Shown: positions 1-11,800 of the stretch, in pieces
Layout: every line of letters begins with the position of its first letter
Position numbering within the stretch: the stretch's first letter is position 1
From: Ampullaceana balthica
Taxonomy: Eukaryota; Mollusca; Gastropoda; Lymnaeidae
DNA length: 64,000 bases
Direction: 5' to 3'
NCBI GenBank assembly: GCA_944989445.1
Contig: CALYLW010000738.1
Location: 244,073-308,072, forward strand
The notes under the pieces: generated by a model
The model's input: the letters and a program-made list of their open reading frames with translations, nothing else
The model's database searches: none
Told to the model about the DNA's origin: nothing
Position numbers and translations under genes: made by a program

Positions 1-1057
1 GTTTAAAAACCACCACCACCACCCGCCTTCTTTCTGTCACGCCCCTTAAAATTAGTGCAGCGTGACATTTTGGAACTGTTGTTCAATTTCTCCATGCACG
101 AATGGTGTGTCACAGTATTTGTCATCAATGGTTGCTAGGTGGAGTTGAAGTAAAACAGAGTCTTATGATTATAAGATCGAATATCAATTAGCGCAACCAA
201 TCGAATGTTTATTTTATTCTCTAAAAAATAAGAGGATCGATAAAAAAAATATTAATATTTACATTTAAGAAATATGTTTTGATCGCTAGGCGTATTGGGA
301 AATATGGGCCCGCCAGAAGGTTTTCAGCGGCCCTGCAGAAGCCTGAAGCTAATTTGGTGAAATTAATTTAAAAAAAAACTTTTGTTAAAACCCAAGTGTT
401 CGAGAAAGAACGGAGGCTGTCCGATTGTGTTTGTTTCACGACACGACCCTCTGATGTTGACCTTTCGATGAATGATTTGCAAAACCCCATGATTAAATTA
501 AATTAACCATGAAACGTCCTAAATCCTAAATAACAAATTTTAATACAAACGCATGGAATTGATTTTATTATTTTTAAAAATTAAAAAAAAATAATTTTTT
601 GTTAAGTGTGGAAGGTAAGTTTTATTTTCATTTAATGTGTTACTTAACACTGTCAGTATGCATTCTCATTATGTTCACTGTCATAGTCCTTAATTTATTT
701 AGTAGAGATTTTTTGGTTTAAAAGTTTCTACGTTACGGTGTAAATTTATGTTCACAAATGACAGGCAAATTTGGGCTGGATTTTTCACCCCCCCCCTCCA
801 CCCGGGTCACATGTCGTCACAGAAACTTAGACCCGCCTCCAATATGAAGTCAAAAAGCTTTAGCAATAAAAGCTGTTTTTTTTCTATTGAAAGTGAGCGT
901 GTTTAAATCCACTTATTTGAAATGTAAGTGTTTATTTAGTGTAAGGCTGCAGTCTAATATCGTAACACGCGCCAAGCCACGTAAAAGGATATGAAATAAA
1001 TTGTTGGCAATCAAATATTTAAGTAGATTTTTATATAAAATTGCGCGTTTTGATGTG
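1..1057. other. AT-rich sequence, no gene recognised
   Basis: No coding signal. C-rich GTCACAGAAACTTAGACCC near 820 resembles decayed MITE interiors. Confidence 0.5.
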
Positions 1058-1440
1058 ACCTGTCACACCATGACCAACCACAACCCGTAACACCACGCTC
1101 AACCACAACCTGTCACACCACGACCAACCACAAGCTGTCACACCACGACCAACCACAACCTGTAACACCACGACCAACCACAAACCGTCACACCATGACC
1201 AACCACAACCCGTCACACCACGACCAGTCACAACCTGTAACACCATGACCAACCACAACCTGTCACACCACGACCAACCACAACCTGTCACACCACGACC
1301 AACCACAACCCGTAACACCACGACCAACCACAACCTGTCACACCACGACCAACCACAACCTGTAACACCACGACCAACCACAACCTGTCACACCACGACC
1401 AACCACAACCTGTCACACCATGACTAACCACAACCTGACG
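1058..1440. repeat. 25-bp minisatellite
   Basis: Unit ACCACGACCAACCACAACCT GTCAC, about 15 copies with T/C and C/A variants. Open in several frames, but clearly repeat-driven. Confidence 0.92.
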
Positions 1441-1734
1441 CACTCTTAAAAGCAAACACCTTTTATCATAACAGGGTGTGTTTATCAGATTACAGTGTAG
1501 TCCAGACATTATCAGTATAAGCTTGCCAGAAATCTTGAAAGCACTGAGATGTCTAGTTTCAAGTTACCTGCGGCTCAAGGCCCTATCTCCTAATTCGCTT
1601 ATCTTAAAAATCTTAAGGTTACACCCAAAGGTTAGCGTGCAGTCAACGCCAGAACACGTGAGATTGCCTGCAGCTACGTTTCAGATGAAACCTTTATTCA
1701 TTCGCGAAGATGTTTGTGTCATCTTTATATACAT

Positions 1735-1985
1735 AATTCCCATAATGGATGTAATGCTTCTTGGATGTAATGCTGATTGGTTCAATAGTGCGCACCAAAA
1801 ATTACCGCACCAAATATAACTCTTTTCGAACGTTCCGCATAAAATTGTTCAGTATGATAATAAATGAATCAAATAAAAATAAATAAAATAAATGAAAGTT
1901 CTGTATTACGTTATTTTTTTAATCTGATGTGTATTTATTTTGAAAACTTCCGTCATTTTTGACGGTTGATAGGCTAGTCTTCTAT
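1735..1985. mobile_element. Partial copy of the 9.7 kb MITE
   Basis: Shares CTTCTTGGATGTAATGCTGA, CGAACGTTCCGCATAAAA and AACTTCCGTCATTTTTGACG with 9770-9992. The left TIR is missing. Confidence 0.7.
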
Positions 1986-2460
1986 TATATAAACACCCTT
2001 AATTATGCTGCCGGAACGCTAAGGGACATCATTCTGCTTTTTTTTTGTTGAAAATTGAAAATATAGACTTAAAAATCATAAGCATTTTAGTTTCCAGATT
2101 AACATTAACCAAACAACGCACGAACCTTAGACGTCAGCATTTGTGTTGTAAACAGTGCTGACTGACTTAAAGAGTTATGTTTTGGTGCAGTAATTTGATG
2201 CGCTGCTTTCTACAACTAGTAAAAAAAATCTTGTGGTGATTAGCACTGTAAAAAATCTCTCTATATATATAAGCCGCATTTGTTGTCTGTCTGTTCCCTA
2301 ATAACTCAAGATCCAGACAACCAAATAACGTGAAATTTGGTACACGTACACAAAATTATACCGGAAAGGTTATTAAACAGGTTTCGTTCCATATATATAA
2401 GATACTGGGGCCCGGGGGCCCAAAATGTAGTTTTTCCCTATATGAGCTATATAAAATAAA
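1985..2460. repeat. Dispersed repeats: family R fragment and an unclassified element
   Basis: 1985-2115 matches family R (CTCTGCTTTTT, AAATCATAATCATTTTGGTT type). 2255-2450 holds GTTGTCTGTCTGTTCCCTAA and GTGAAATTTGGTACACGTAC, typical of dispersed invertebrate elements, not classified here. Confidence 0.5.
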
Positions 2461-2552
2461 AATTATTGAAAATTAAGACGTAAAATAATGACGCAAATTA
2501 ATAAACATTTTGGTGTCGAGATTAACAAGAAGGCGATTATCGCCATAAAATA

Positions 2553-3122
2553 ATTTTTTTTGTTGTTGTTGCTTTGTTGTTGTTGCTTTTGTTGTTGTAG
2601 TTGTTGTTTTGTTGTTGTTGCTTTGTTGTTGTTGCTGTTGTTGTTGTATTTGTTGTTTTGTTGTTGTTTTGTTGTTGATGTTTTTGTTGTTGTTTTGTTT
2701 TTGTTGTTGTTGCTGTTGTTGTTTTTGTTGTTGTTGCTGTTGTTGTTGCTGTTGTTGCTTTTGTGTTGTTTTTGCTGTTGTTGTTGTTGTCCACATCCCT
2801 TGCCCTGCGACGACAATGTCCTTCATGTTGTTGTTGCTTTGTTGTTGTTGCTGTTGTATTTGTTGTTTTGTTGTTGTTGCTTTGTTGTTGTTGCTGTTGT
2901 TGTTGTAGTTGTTGTTTTGTTGTTGTTGTAGTTGTTGTTTTGTTGTTGTTTTGTTTTTGTTTTGTTGTTGTTTTTGTTGTTGTTTTGTTTTTGTTGTTTT
3001 GTTATTGTTTTTGTTGTTGTTTTGTTTTTGTTGTTTTGTTGTTTTTGTTGTTTTTGTTGTTGTTTTGTTTTTGTTGTTTTGTTGTTGTTTTTGTTGTTTT
3101 TGTTTTGTTGCTGTTGTTGTTA
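2553..3122. repeat. Imperfect (TTG)n tract
   Basis: About 570 bp of TTG/TTTTG units, interrupted at 2789-2826 by unique sequence (CCACATCCCTTGCCCTGCGA). Confidence 0.95.
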
Positions 3123-3124
3123 AA

Positions 3125-3475
3125 CCCGGGCGGGAGCCGGGTACTTGCCCCTAGTATTATATAAATACTTTGTGTACATTTCAGGACTATTTCGTATTTA
3201 TCATACAAGGATAAGTTACTTGGGCTTTTGACACAAAAAAGTGGGCGCGGCGCCCTACAACCCATATTATAAAATACTTTGTGTACATTTAAGGAAGTTT
3301 AATATTACGTATTTATCATACAAGGAAAAAGTAGTTGGTCTTTTGAAAAAGGTGGGCGCAACAGGCGCCACGGCGCCGCGGCACAACCCAGTATATTATA
3401 AAAACACCCTCAATTATGCTGCCGTAACACTAATGGACATCACACTGCTTTTTTTAAAATTGAAAATATAGACTT
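3125..3475. repeat. Dispersed repeat family R (GGCGCC-rich segments)
   Basis: Contains AAAATACTTTGTGTACATTT, CAAGGATAAGTTACTTGGGC, the palindromic GGCGCCACGGCGCC and CACCCTCAATTATGCTGCCG. Pieces recur at 1985-2115, 4130-4370, 9400-9525, 10005-10290, 19105-19475, 24175-24455 (-) and 48000-48165, so it is a longer, fragmented element. Confidence 0.65.
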
Positions 3476-3479
3476 TTAA

Positions 3480-3960
3480 AAAACGTAAAAAACCAAGTTT
3501 TTAACTATAAATCACTTATGTACGAGAAATAACTAAAAGAATGTTCATTATAATACGCAGCGCAAGACCATCCAAAAATACAAAATTGTAGTTGTGTCGT
3601 AAAACATGTTTAATATAATGCGCACCGATCAGGAATATGTTTATAAAAAGTGTTGTCAATAAAATACGCACCTTATTGCGCGACAGGAAAGGTTGTTCAA
3701 TATAATACGCACCGCGACGCTCTATCTCAAAAATTTAACATGATACATAGAGATAAATAAAATAAACTAAAATTTCAATAATTTAATTACTATACATGCG
3801 ATCGATCTGAAATTTTGATACATCGTTTTTATCATTGGTACGAGTCTGCCTGCCTAGCTTACGAGAAAGTGCGTTAAAAATCGACCCAAAGTTTTTTCGA
3901 CAGGGGCTCAAACAATCAACCAGACGCCACAAGTCAATATAAAGGATTTAAAAATCATAT
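3480..3960 (+). mobile_element. ~480-bp MITE family M2, copy 1
   Basis: Contains AATACGCAGCGCAAGACCAT, ATAATGCGCACCGATCAGG, ATGCGATCGATCTGAAATTT and ends AATATAAAGGATTTAAAAA. The ends share TAAATCCTTTAT in inverted orientation. Other copies: 12905-13385 (-), 46030-46460 (+), 54500-54830 (-), 57640-57905 (-), 60985-61470 (+). Confidence 0.8.
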
Positions 3961-4119
3961 TAATTTCGGTTTCCAATTTAACATTAGCTGTGTGGTGATT
4001 AGCACTATTAAAAAATGGTATATGACGTCATTGTTTTAGCTCATATTTTAAAAGACGAGGTGTGCATCGAGAGGTACGTAAAAGGGAACGATGTAAAAAG
4101 AGGATTTTAGGATTGTTAA

Positions 4120-4620
4120 ATATAACAAGGACAAGTTAGTTGGGCTTTTTAAAACACGGGCGCCGCAGGCACCCTAAAAAGGTGGTCACCGTAGGCGCCA
4201 CGGTGCCCCGGAACAACCTAGTCTATTATATATACACCCTCAATTATCATGCCGTAACGCTAAGGGACAACACTCTGCTTTTTCTATTTAGAATTGAAAA
4301 TATAGACTTTAAAATCATAATCATTTTGGTTTCCAGATTAACATTAGCAGTTACAAAATCGTGTGGTGATTAGCACTGTAAACAAAAAAAAAGTATATGA
4401 CGTCATTGCTTGAGCTAATATTTTAAAACTAGTCGGGCACACTATGGTTAAACTATCGCTGGCAGCACTCTATACAACACAAATGCTGACGTCAAAGGTT
4501 AGTGCTTTGTTTGGTTAACTGTGTCTGTGGTTATTGTAAAAACACACAACATTAATTATCATAATTAAAAATTAAATTCGCCTATATACGCTATTTAACA
4601 ATTGTTATAATAGAATACTA
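4120..4620. repeat. Family R fragments
   Basis: 4130-4370 repeats GGGCGCCGCAGGCACC, CACCCTCAATTATCATGCCG and ATTTTGGTTTCCAGATTAAC. 4370-4620 is AT-rich with a CGCTGGCAGCACT fragment at 4449 similar to the end of the 56.0 kb element. Confidence 0.6.
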
Positions 4621-4624
4621 CGAC

Positions 4625-4705
4625 TTTTATGGCGTAGTTGTCAAGAAACAGGTTTGTTGTTTTTTTGAGGTCGTCGGTTCGATTCCTGAAATCCGCTCTT
4701 CTCAT
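4625..4705 (+). other. tRNA-like pol III promoter (SINE head or tRNA pseudogene)
   Basis: TGGCGTAGTTGTC at about 4629 fits a pol III A box and GGTTCGATTCC at about 4678 fits a B box at tRNA-like spacing. The arms do not form a convincing cloverleaf. Confidence 0.45.
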
Positions 4706-4753
4706 TTTTGCCCGTTGATTTGTTTTTTCTTATTAATAATTGCAATTTTATGG

Positions 4754-4755
<2 letters not shown>

Positions 4756-4793
<38 letters not shown>
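4756..4793. repeat. (TA)n microsatellite
   Basis: About 19 TA units next to the Helitron-like terminus. Confidence 0.95.
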
Positions 4794-4795
<2 letters not shown>

Positions 4796-4822
4796 TAGAA
4801 ATGTACCCGCTTGTTCAGCGGG
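4794..4822 (-). mobile_element. Helitron-like terminus beside a TA microsatellite
   Basis: ACTAG, 7 nt (AAATGTA), then hairpin CCCGCT-TGTTC-AGCGGG. The same layout as both ends of the 48.2 kb element, with unrelated hairpin sequence. The body would extend rightward; its other end is not located. Confidence 0.5.
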
Positions 4823-6300
4823 ATTGTTCTGCCCTATAAGGTTGAATACGTAGTTGACAATAAGCTAATAGCTATATGTTAAGTATATATGTGTATGCGA
4901 CGATTTAAGTTCGACCTTCTTGTTATCATATAACTAAATGTTGTGCTTACTCATGGAATGCAACTTTCAGTTGATCAGAAATATACTTATGATAAATGTA
5001 ATTCTCTAATTCTGAGACAATTTTACCCAATAATAAATGGAGCTTTGAAACGTAACAAACGATTTGAAAAGGGCATTATTTTAATTTAAAATCCTGCAAA
5101 CAAACATTTCTCATTGGTATAGATTCAACGTATCAAGTGATTACATTCGGAATGAAACTCAGGTAGCTTTTAATACGCTGATAGAACTGAAGGGAAGAAG
5201 GTAAAATGAATGAATAAAAAACCAAATTAAAATACATCAAACTTATTTTTATAATTTTTTCCCTTTTGTCCCCTTCATCAAAACGGTCCCATTTAGCGAT
5301 TGTTTCCAAAATCTTATATGTTGCTGTTTCAACGAGGCATTCAATTCTTTGTTGATTTCCGTTTTCAGATAAGGCATTATATTTTGTAAAGTATATCATT
5401 AAGCTCACTTTTTGTCTTTCCAGGCTCCCTTTTTCCCCTGTTTTTTTTACTGGAAATTAGATAATTTATTTGCCAAGTATATTTAATATTGATCCATTCG
5501 CTTAAAAACGTATATGAAACGAAGATCTACATTTTTTGAAAAAATAAAAATTTTGGAATCCTGGAAAGAAATGAGTGGACATATTCAATTCCCATTGAGG
5601 TAAAAATTCAAATTAGTTATCAGGTTCATGTTAACTTAAGTTTAGTATAGATATATCCATTGATCCAGTAGTCAAATATTATACTGTAAATAATTTAGCT
5701 GATATAAGAAAAGGCAATTTTTACTCAACATTACTTTTAGATCAGAGTTCAGTCGTGCTTAATTTATTATAGTATGAGTCTGAAAATTTACAGACTTTTA
5801 TGCAAATGGGAAGTTGGACCATTATTGAGAGGGTGCTTAGGCTTTTGTTAGTAGGTACTAAATGAAGTTAATCAAGAGAAATTAAAAAAAAATATTAAGA
5901 AAGTCTCTCATTCTTTATAAACTTTAAACACACTTTTTTAGAGTGGATATATTTTTATAATGTTATGCATATATATCAGAAATTTTAAAAATTGTTATAA
6001 GAAAAAAAACACCATTCAACTTCTAATGTTCATTACTAATGAGTTGATTTTACTTAGAGAATTGCTTTTCTCATAAAACTCACTCACAATTTTAAGGGTA
6101 CTAAATAAAGCTAACTGGCAGTTGTTATTTTTTTAATTGACGACAACTGCCGTCACGTAAAAAACTTATTTTATTTATGACCCCACATCGTTAAACTATT
6201 CAAAGTAATGACATATTTGTAACAGCAGCTATAACTTAAGGAACTACGCTCCCACCTTCTCTCTAAAAGGCAATAGCTGCTTATACTAAAGAGCTAATAA
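4823..6300. other. AT-rich sequence, no gene recognised
   Basis: A minus-strand frame at 5133-5408 is open for 91 codons but lies in AT-rich sequence and matches nothing I know. No other signal. Confidence 0.5.
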
Positions 6301-6577
6301 GGGGCCGTCCATAAAGTACGTCACGCTATTTTTGACCATTTTTAACTCCCCCCCTCCCCCCTGTCACAAAATGTTACAAATCTGGGACCCCCCCCCCTTA
6401 AAGTACGTCACACTTTCGAACAAAAAATTTGTTTTTTTATTAATAAAATAATTAAAATTTAATATAAAACACCGTGACGTCACCCATGGCCGGACCCCCC
6501 TCCCCCTGTCACAAACTGTCACACTTTCTTACACTCCCTCCCCCCACTGGAGCGTGACGTACTTTGGGGACGGTCCC
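6301..6577. mobile_element. GGGGCCGTCCATAAAGTACG-family MITE, copy 1
   Basis: Left end GGGGCCGTCCATAAAGTACG TCACGCT and right end AGCGTGACGTACTTT then GGACGGTCCCT form long TIRs around C-rich, GTCACA-rich sequence. Confidence 0.8.
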
Positions 6578-6689
6578 TAAAGTAAATTATAAGTGTTGTA
6601 AATGTAATGAAGTTTCCAAAAGAATTTAAAGAAACTAACTCAATCTTATTTAAAAAGCTTGGAATAAAATGTGCGCACCATTTTTAGTC

Positions 6690-7260
6690 AATGAAAGTTA
6701 ATTTCAGAGCAGGCGCTTAAAATGAAGACGGCACATAGGGCAGAAGTCATTGATTTCCATTTACGACGATCCGTCGCCAATCGTATTAGATCTTGATTAT
6801 TTCTTAGACCCACGTTTGAGCTTTCTCTTTTTTTTTCTACGCAGGGTTTCCTTTGGTCTTCCTTGTTTTCTTTTGCCTTTTGGTGTCCATATGAAGGCCT
6901 GACGTGGTAGTCTTCTCTCGTCCATTCGAAGAACATGACCGATATAATTCCAACGTCTTCTCCTTATAAAGGTTGACACATATTCTTGGTTGGTTTCTTC
7001 TCTTATTGTTTCATTTGATTTAAAATCACTCCATTTTATATTCAAAATTTTTCGGAGGCATTTGTTCTCGAAGGCAACTAATTTCTTTTCTATAGCTTGA
7101 GTGGATTTCCAGCTTTTACATCCATATGTTAGTACAGGGATTACGCAAGAGTTGAATAACCTAAGTTTTATATGTTTGATAAGTGTCTTTGATCTCCAAA
7201 TATTTGTAAGTTTGTTAAAAGCACTTGACGCCAAAGCAATTCGAGTCGTTACTTTGATGT
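6690..7260 (-). pseudogene. Non-LTR retrotransposon, reverse transcriptase C-terminal remnant
   Basis: Minus-strand reading 7234-6797 gives RLFNSCVIPVLTYGCKSW, then AFENKCLRKILNIKWSDF, RRRRWNYIGHVLRMDERRLP and KGKRKQGRPKETLRR, the familiar C-terminal region of non-LTR reverse transcriptases. The expected last piece (RLATDRRKWKSMTSALCA) lies in another frame near 6700-6800, so a frameshift has occurred. The 5' part is missing. Confidence 0.85.
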
Positions 7261-7261
7261 T

Positions 7262-8388
7262 GCATCTCCATCATATGACTTGTAATGCAGTACTGCTCCA
7301 AAAATAAATTGTATACTTTTTGATAGTCTTTATTAATTAGTGTTTTAATATGGAAATGATATAATATTCTTTTATATATTTGTCTCTATGTTAAACGATT
7401 TAAATTTACGGCTTTTATGTAATAGGTATAATTTTAAAAAGGAATTCAAGTATGTTTTGGATCATGTTTCCCGATGGGACATCATAGTTTGTAAATTATA
7501 TTTCAAACACCAGATTTAGTTTCTGAAAAATAAATAAATTATTTACGAAATTGAAAAAAAAAGATGATATGTTTGACTAAACATCTATTTTTAAAATGGC
7601 TTTTGTTATTCCGCTACAGCGTAATGACCATGGCATATTCAATTCGCCGCCCAACTTAATTAATTGCTTTTAGGTTCACTTGTATTGAGTTTAATATACT
7701 TCTGTTTATAAGTCCGGTAGAAAGGTTTAAATTGTAAATTTATAGAGCTTATGTAATAAAAAAAAACACAGCATTGGTCGTAGGCTTTTATATGCATGTA
7801 ATAATCATTGATGATTAACTTTAATAAGTAAATTTAAGGGATTGAGCCAGTAAAATAAGCAAGAAAAATTAATAAAGAACGCGCAACAAATTTTAAGAAA
7901 AACAAAACGTATAGTTCCTCTAAATTACGATTAAGCTTTTTTGACTTGGGCAATTTCTTTCCACATAAAATACCCTCACATAATTAGTATTTGTTTAAAT
8001 TAAAATTTGAGTCATTAGAAACAACATAATAAAACTCTTAATTTAAAAATAAATACCATGCATCGTGTGACAAATGTAATGAAAATAGTTTTAACCCATC
8101 TATAATATAAAGAAAGTATTTGTATAAAAGGCCACTGTTTTGTACCGCAAGGCCAAAACAAATATGAATGTTATTATAATAAAATTACACTGCTCAATTT
8201 AAGATGCGTACACGAAAAGGTGCGCACCGTAATTTGACAATAAAAGATCTTTTGAAAGCGCACGCTCAAAATAAAGTATTGTAAAAAATAACGCACCAAA
8301 ATGAACTCGTTTTGAATGCCCGCATGAAGCTGTTCAATATCGAAATGAGAATTTATTTTGTCTTTATTTGGCTCTACATTTTCTGATT
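7262..8388. other. AT-rich sequence, no feature recognised
   Basis: Very AT-rich with stops in all frames; a short GCGCACC-containing segment at 8210-8330 resembles the 9.7 kb MITE interior. Confidence 0.5.
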
Positions 8389-8389
8389 A

Positions 8390-8559
8390 TGGGCCCCCTT
8401 ACCCTAGGGGTGGTCACCTGGGGTTGAAACATAGCCTACGACCTGTCTAGGGTCGAATGAGAGCCCCATGCAAAATTTCAGCATCCTGGGTCCAACGGTG
8501 TGGAATTCCATTGGTAACAAACCCACAAACAAACACACAAACTTTCATCTTTATATATT

Positions 8560-8562
<3 letters not shown>
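8390..8562 (+). repeat. Dispersed element end with AT tail
   Basis: GGGTGGTCACCTGGGGTTGA, CATGCAAAATTTCAGCATCC and CAAACAAACACACAAACTTT lead into TATATATTAGATATATAT. Retroelement-like 3' end, not classified. Confidence 0.4.

Positions 8563-8623
<61 letters not shown>
8563..8623. repeat. (AT)n microsatellite
   Basis: About 30 AT units following a dispersed-element end. Confidence 0.95.
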
Positions 8624-8626
<3 letters not shown>

Positions 8627-8787
8627 AATCCTTTAATATGCCTTTCTATGAGTTTAGAATTATTATAATTGCAAAATTTAATTTAAAAAATCAAATCAAC
8701 GGGCAACATTTTTTAACTTTGAGCGAAAATGAAACCGGTGCCAATGGCGCCCTAAAACAAACTAGTAACTTATATAAACACACTCGG

Positions 8788-9402
8788 TTCACCGACAAAA
8801 CGGCCCCGACATAACGGCCTCGACATAACGGCCTTGACATAACGGCCCCGACATAACGGCCCCGGACAAAACGATCCCGACATAACGGCCTCGACATAAC
8901 GGCCCCGACATAACGGCCCGGACAAAACAGCCCTGGACAAAACGGCCCCGACAAAACGGCCCCCACATAACGTCCCCGACAAAACGGCCCCCACATAACG
9001 GCCCCGACAAAACGGCCCCGGACTAATAGATGGACTAAAAGTAAAATGTTCAATCAAATATTAATTAACTTCGTATTTTTATTCACCTATTCAGTGTCAG
9101 GTTTTGCTAATAATAAACAATAATAATGACATCACAATAGTTAATTTAATAGCCTTTACACGAAATGGTACCAATCGCCGCTGTTTGTTGACAAGAAACA
9201 ATATAATAACATCACAAGATATAATTTTACAATTTTGCCACTTTCTTTAAGGGTGAATAAGTTGCCAAAAGCTTAAAATGAAAAAAAAAGTTTTTGTTGA
9301 AAAATATTAACAATTTGTCTGGTGCCGTTTTGACCGGCGTCGTTATATCGGACCCGTTTTGTCGGGGCCGTTACGTCTGGGACCGTTTTGACGGGTCACC
9401 AA
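8788..9402. mobile_element. MITE whose left end has expanded into a 15-bp array
   Basis: Left TIR GGTTCACCGACAAAACGGCC and right TIR (reverse complement) GGTGACCCGTCAAAACGGTC. From 8803 to about 9030 the subterminal unit CGACATAACGGCCCC (15 bp) is repeated about 15 times; the right side holds only a few units (9320-9395). Confidence 0.7.
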
Positions 9403-9697
9403 AACCCTCAATTATCATTGCCGTAACGCTAAGGGACACCACTCTGCTTTTTTTTATAAAATTGAAAATATAGACTTAAAAATCATAATCATTTTGGTTT
9501 CCAGATTAATATTAACCGCGCTCAAAGCACACTATTATTAATGAACAATTATATGCGGACGTTCGAAAAGAGTTAGTTTTTGGTGCAGTAATTGGGTGCG
9601 CTGCTTTATATCTGTATATGCACCGCACCGTGACGCTCTAAATAGAAGAAAAGAAAGGAAGTAACGCATCTGATAAATATTTATATACTAGTGTATC
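9400..9697. repeat. Family R fragment
   Basis: AAACCCTCAATTATCATTGC through TTTGGTTTCCAGATTAATAT matches 4220-4350. Continues with GGTGCAGTAATTGGGTGCGC, also seen at 10876. Confidence 0.6.
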
Positions 9698-9995
9698 ACC
9701 CATCAAAAACGACGGAAGTTTTCAAAATAAATACACATCAGATTAAAAAATTAACATACATAATTCCCGTAATGGATGTAATGCTTCTTGGATGTAATGC
9801 TGATTTGTTCAATAGTGCGCACCAAAAATTACTGCACCAATAAAGCTCTTTTCGAACGTTCCGCATAAAAATTTTTAATGTGATACTAAATGAATCAAAT
9901 AAAAATAAATAAAATAAATGAAAGTTCTGTATTACGTTATTTTTTAATCTGATGTGTATTTATTTTGAAAACTTCCGTCATTTTTGACGGGCGAT
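9698..9995. mobile_element. MITE with ~65-bp TIRs (CTAGTGTATCACCC family)
   Basis: Left TIR runs from AGTGTATCACCCATCAAAAA through GACGGAAGTTTTCAAAATAA to 9760; the right TIR is its complement at 9930-9995. Partial copies: 1735-1985, 10440-10500 and 10680-10800. Confidence 0.75.
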
Positions 9996-10004
9996 ACGCT
10001 GGTA

Positions 10005-10290
10005 AATAATATAATAGCCCAAGTCAGAGGCTGCTTGTGTAACTCTATGACATCATTTCTGAGCTTATATTTTAATACCAGGCGTGCATTGGAGGCGCGT
10101 AAAAAGGTGTGCAAAATAATTATAAATTAAAGACGCGCTGTAAAAAAAAATATGACGTCATTTTTATTAGCTTATATTTTAATTTCTCAAAAGGGAACGA
10201 TGTAAAAATGGGATTTGAGGATTTGTAATTATAAAATACTTTGTGTACATTTCAGCAAGTTTATTATTTCTTATTTAGCACACAAAAAAG
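10005..10290 (+). repeat. Family R copy
   Basis: ATAATAGCCCAAGTCAGAGG, GGTGTGCAAAATAATTATAA and TATGACGTCA segments match 19105-19400 in order. Confidence 0.7.
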
Positions 10291-10439
10291 CTTTGAAAAA
10301 ATTACTGCACCAAAAATAATTATTTTCGAATGTCCGCATAAAATGGCTCAATATGGAAATGAGATTTAATTTTGCTCTCTTTGTCTCAACATTTTCTGAT
10401 TATTTACTATATGGCTTTCAAGCAAAAGGAACAATTACA

Positions 10440-10910
10440 AAATCTAAAATACATTTATTTTGAAAACTTCGGTCATTTTTGACGGGTAATAAACTACAGA
10501 ACATTTCATTTATTTTATTTATTTTTATTTTATTCATTTATTATCATATTGAACAATTTTATGCGAAACGTTCGAAAAGTGTTATTTTTGTGCAGCACTA
10601 TAAAACAAAATCAATCGCAGCGCCACCTAACAGCATTAAAATTACATCCATACATACAGACAGTGGGAATAATGTATATTGACTAGTTTATTACCCATCA
10701 CAAATGACGGAAGTTTTCAAAATAAATACATTTTAGCTGAAATCTATTTATTTTGAAAAAAAATACACATCAGAATTAAAAAAATAATGTAGTACAGAAC
10801 TTTCTTTTTCTTTTTTTCATTTATTTTCATATTGCACAATTTTATGTAGAGCGTTCGAAAAAAGTTATTTTTGGTTGCAGTAATTGGGTGCGCTGCTTTC
10901 TAAAATTAGT
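10440..10910. mobile_element. Two further partial copies of the 9.7 kb MITE family
   Basis: AACTTCGGTCATTTTTGACG GGTAATAAACTA at 10460-10495 is a right end; ACTAGTTTATTACCCATCAC at 10682 is a left end followed by GGAAGTTTTCAAAATAAATA. The region between shares the CGTTCGAAAA segment. Confidence 0.6.
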
Positions 10911-10974
10911 AGCGTCACGGACAGGACAGACGGGATAGGCGGGATGTGACATACATTACAAATTATGAATGTTG

Positions 10975-11018
<44 letters not shown>
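10975..11018. repeat. (TA)n(GA)n microsatellite
   Basis: TATATATATATATA changes directly into a run of about 16 GA units. Confidence 0.95.
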
Positions 11019-11022
<4 letters not shown>

Positions 11023-11029
11023 CAGTTAA

Positions 11030-11305
11030 AGGCACCCTTGCTGATGACATGGCGAGGGATGCGTTCATTCGAGGCCTTCAGACAGCCGCCTCTCGCCGGG
11101 ACTTAAAGAGCCTGCGCCAGGCTGTACACGGACCGCTAGTTTGACGATATCCGGAAGGACGTCCAAGGCTGGATGAGGGAGGACTTCCCCGATGTTGCCA
11201 CCACTGTCCAGCTTCTAGCAGCAACGGCCCCAAAACTAACTCAGCTGACGAGCGAACTGATGGCTTATATTAATGAGGCGCAATTGGCATCCCGTGGGTG
11301 AACAC
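11030..11305 (+). pseudogene. Degenerate coding-like sequence, possibly retroelement gag
   Basis: Reads EETVKGTLADDMARDAFIRG, LQTAASRRDLKSLRQA, then after a frameshift and a stop FDDIRKDVQGWMREDFPDVA and LTQLTSELMAYINEAQLASR. GC-rich compared with its surroundings. It resembles gag-type helical sequence, but I do not recognise a family. Confidence 0.35.
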
Positions 11306-11389
11306 ACACGATCGTGACATCGCAGAAGGTACACTGACCCCCGGGTCACCCAGGGGAAGCCCGCACTCAGACAGTTAAATCAACACAAA

Positions 11390-11778
11390 GACACGCTAAG
11401 ACTCTTGAAACACTGGAGTCACTAGAGGATAGAATAACGAAGAGCAGAGTAATAAAATACATAACGAAATTAATTATGACTTGAAAATACAACGGAAAGA
11501 CAGCCTAATACAACCTTCAGATAGACATAGGGATTATAACACTTTTATTATTTCGTATGCAAGAACAAACACATACGAATTCTCGTTTTTCCCGTTCGGA
11601 ATTAGGGCGTGGAGTGGGTTGCATGAAGAAAGAAGGAAAACCAACACTCTATCAACATTTAAAACTCTAATAAGAATTCAGGACTAGACACAAACCACGT
11701 ATAAGCGTAAGACGCAATAATCTTATGGATAGAAAGAGCGTTTTGTAACAGGTAAGATAAGATAAGGTAAGATAAGAC
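11390..11778 (+). pseudogene. GATAA-tailed non-LTR retrotransposon, 5'-truncated copy
   Basis: Encodes IQRKDSLIQPSDRHRDYNTF and FSFFPFGIRAWSGLHEERRK, the same C-terminal protein as the copy at 22.7 kb, followed by a 3' UTR and a tail of GATAAGATAAGGTAAGATAAG at 11755-11775. Confidence 0.83.
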
Positions 11779-11800
11779 ATGTCTGTGGTTTGATAGAAAA

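Noticed and set aside
1058..1440. CRISPR array
   Set aside because: This and the other arrays have no unique spacers between repeats and lie in eukaryotic sequence without cas genes.
2463..3164. Poly-Gln/Asn or poly-Leu/Cys frames
   Set aside because: Low-complexity translation of a TTG tract on both strands.
5133..5408. 91-codon minus-strand frame with fairly natural amino-acid composition
   Set aside because: No recognisable domain, AT-rich, no support from splice sites or neighbours.
8691..9057. Minus-strand frames rich in GPLCRGRYV
   Set aside because: 15-bp repeat inside a MITE end, not a gene.
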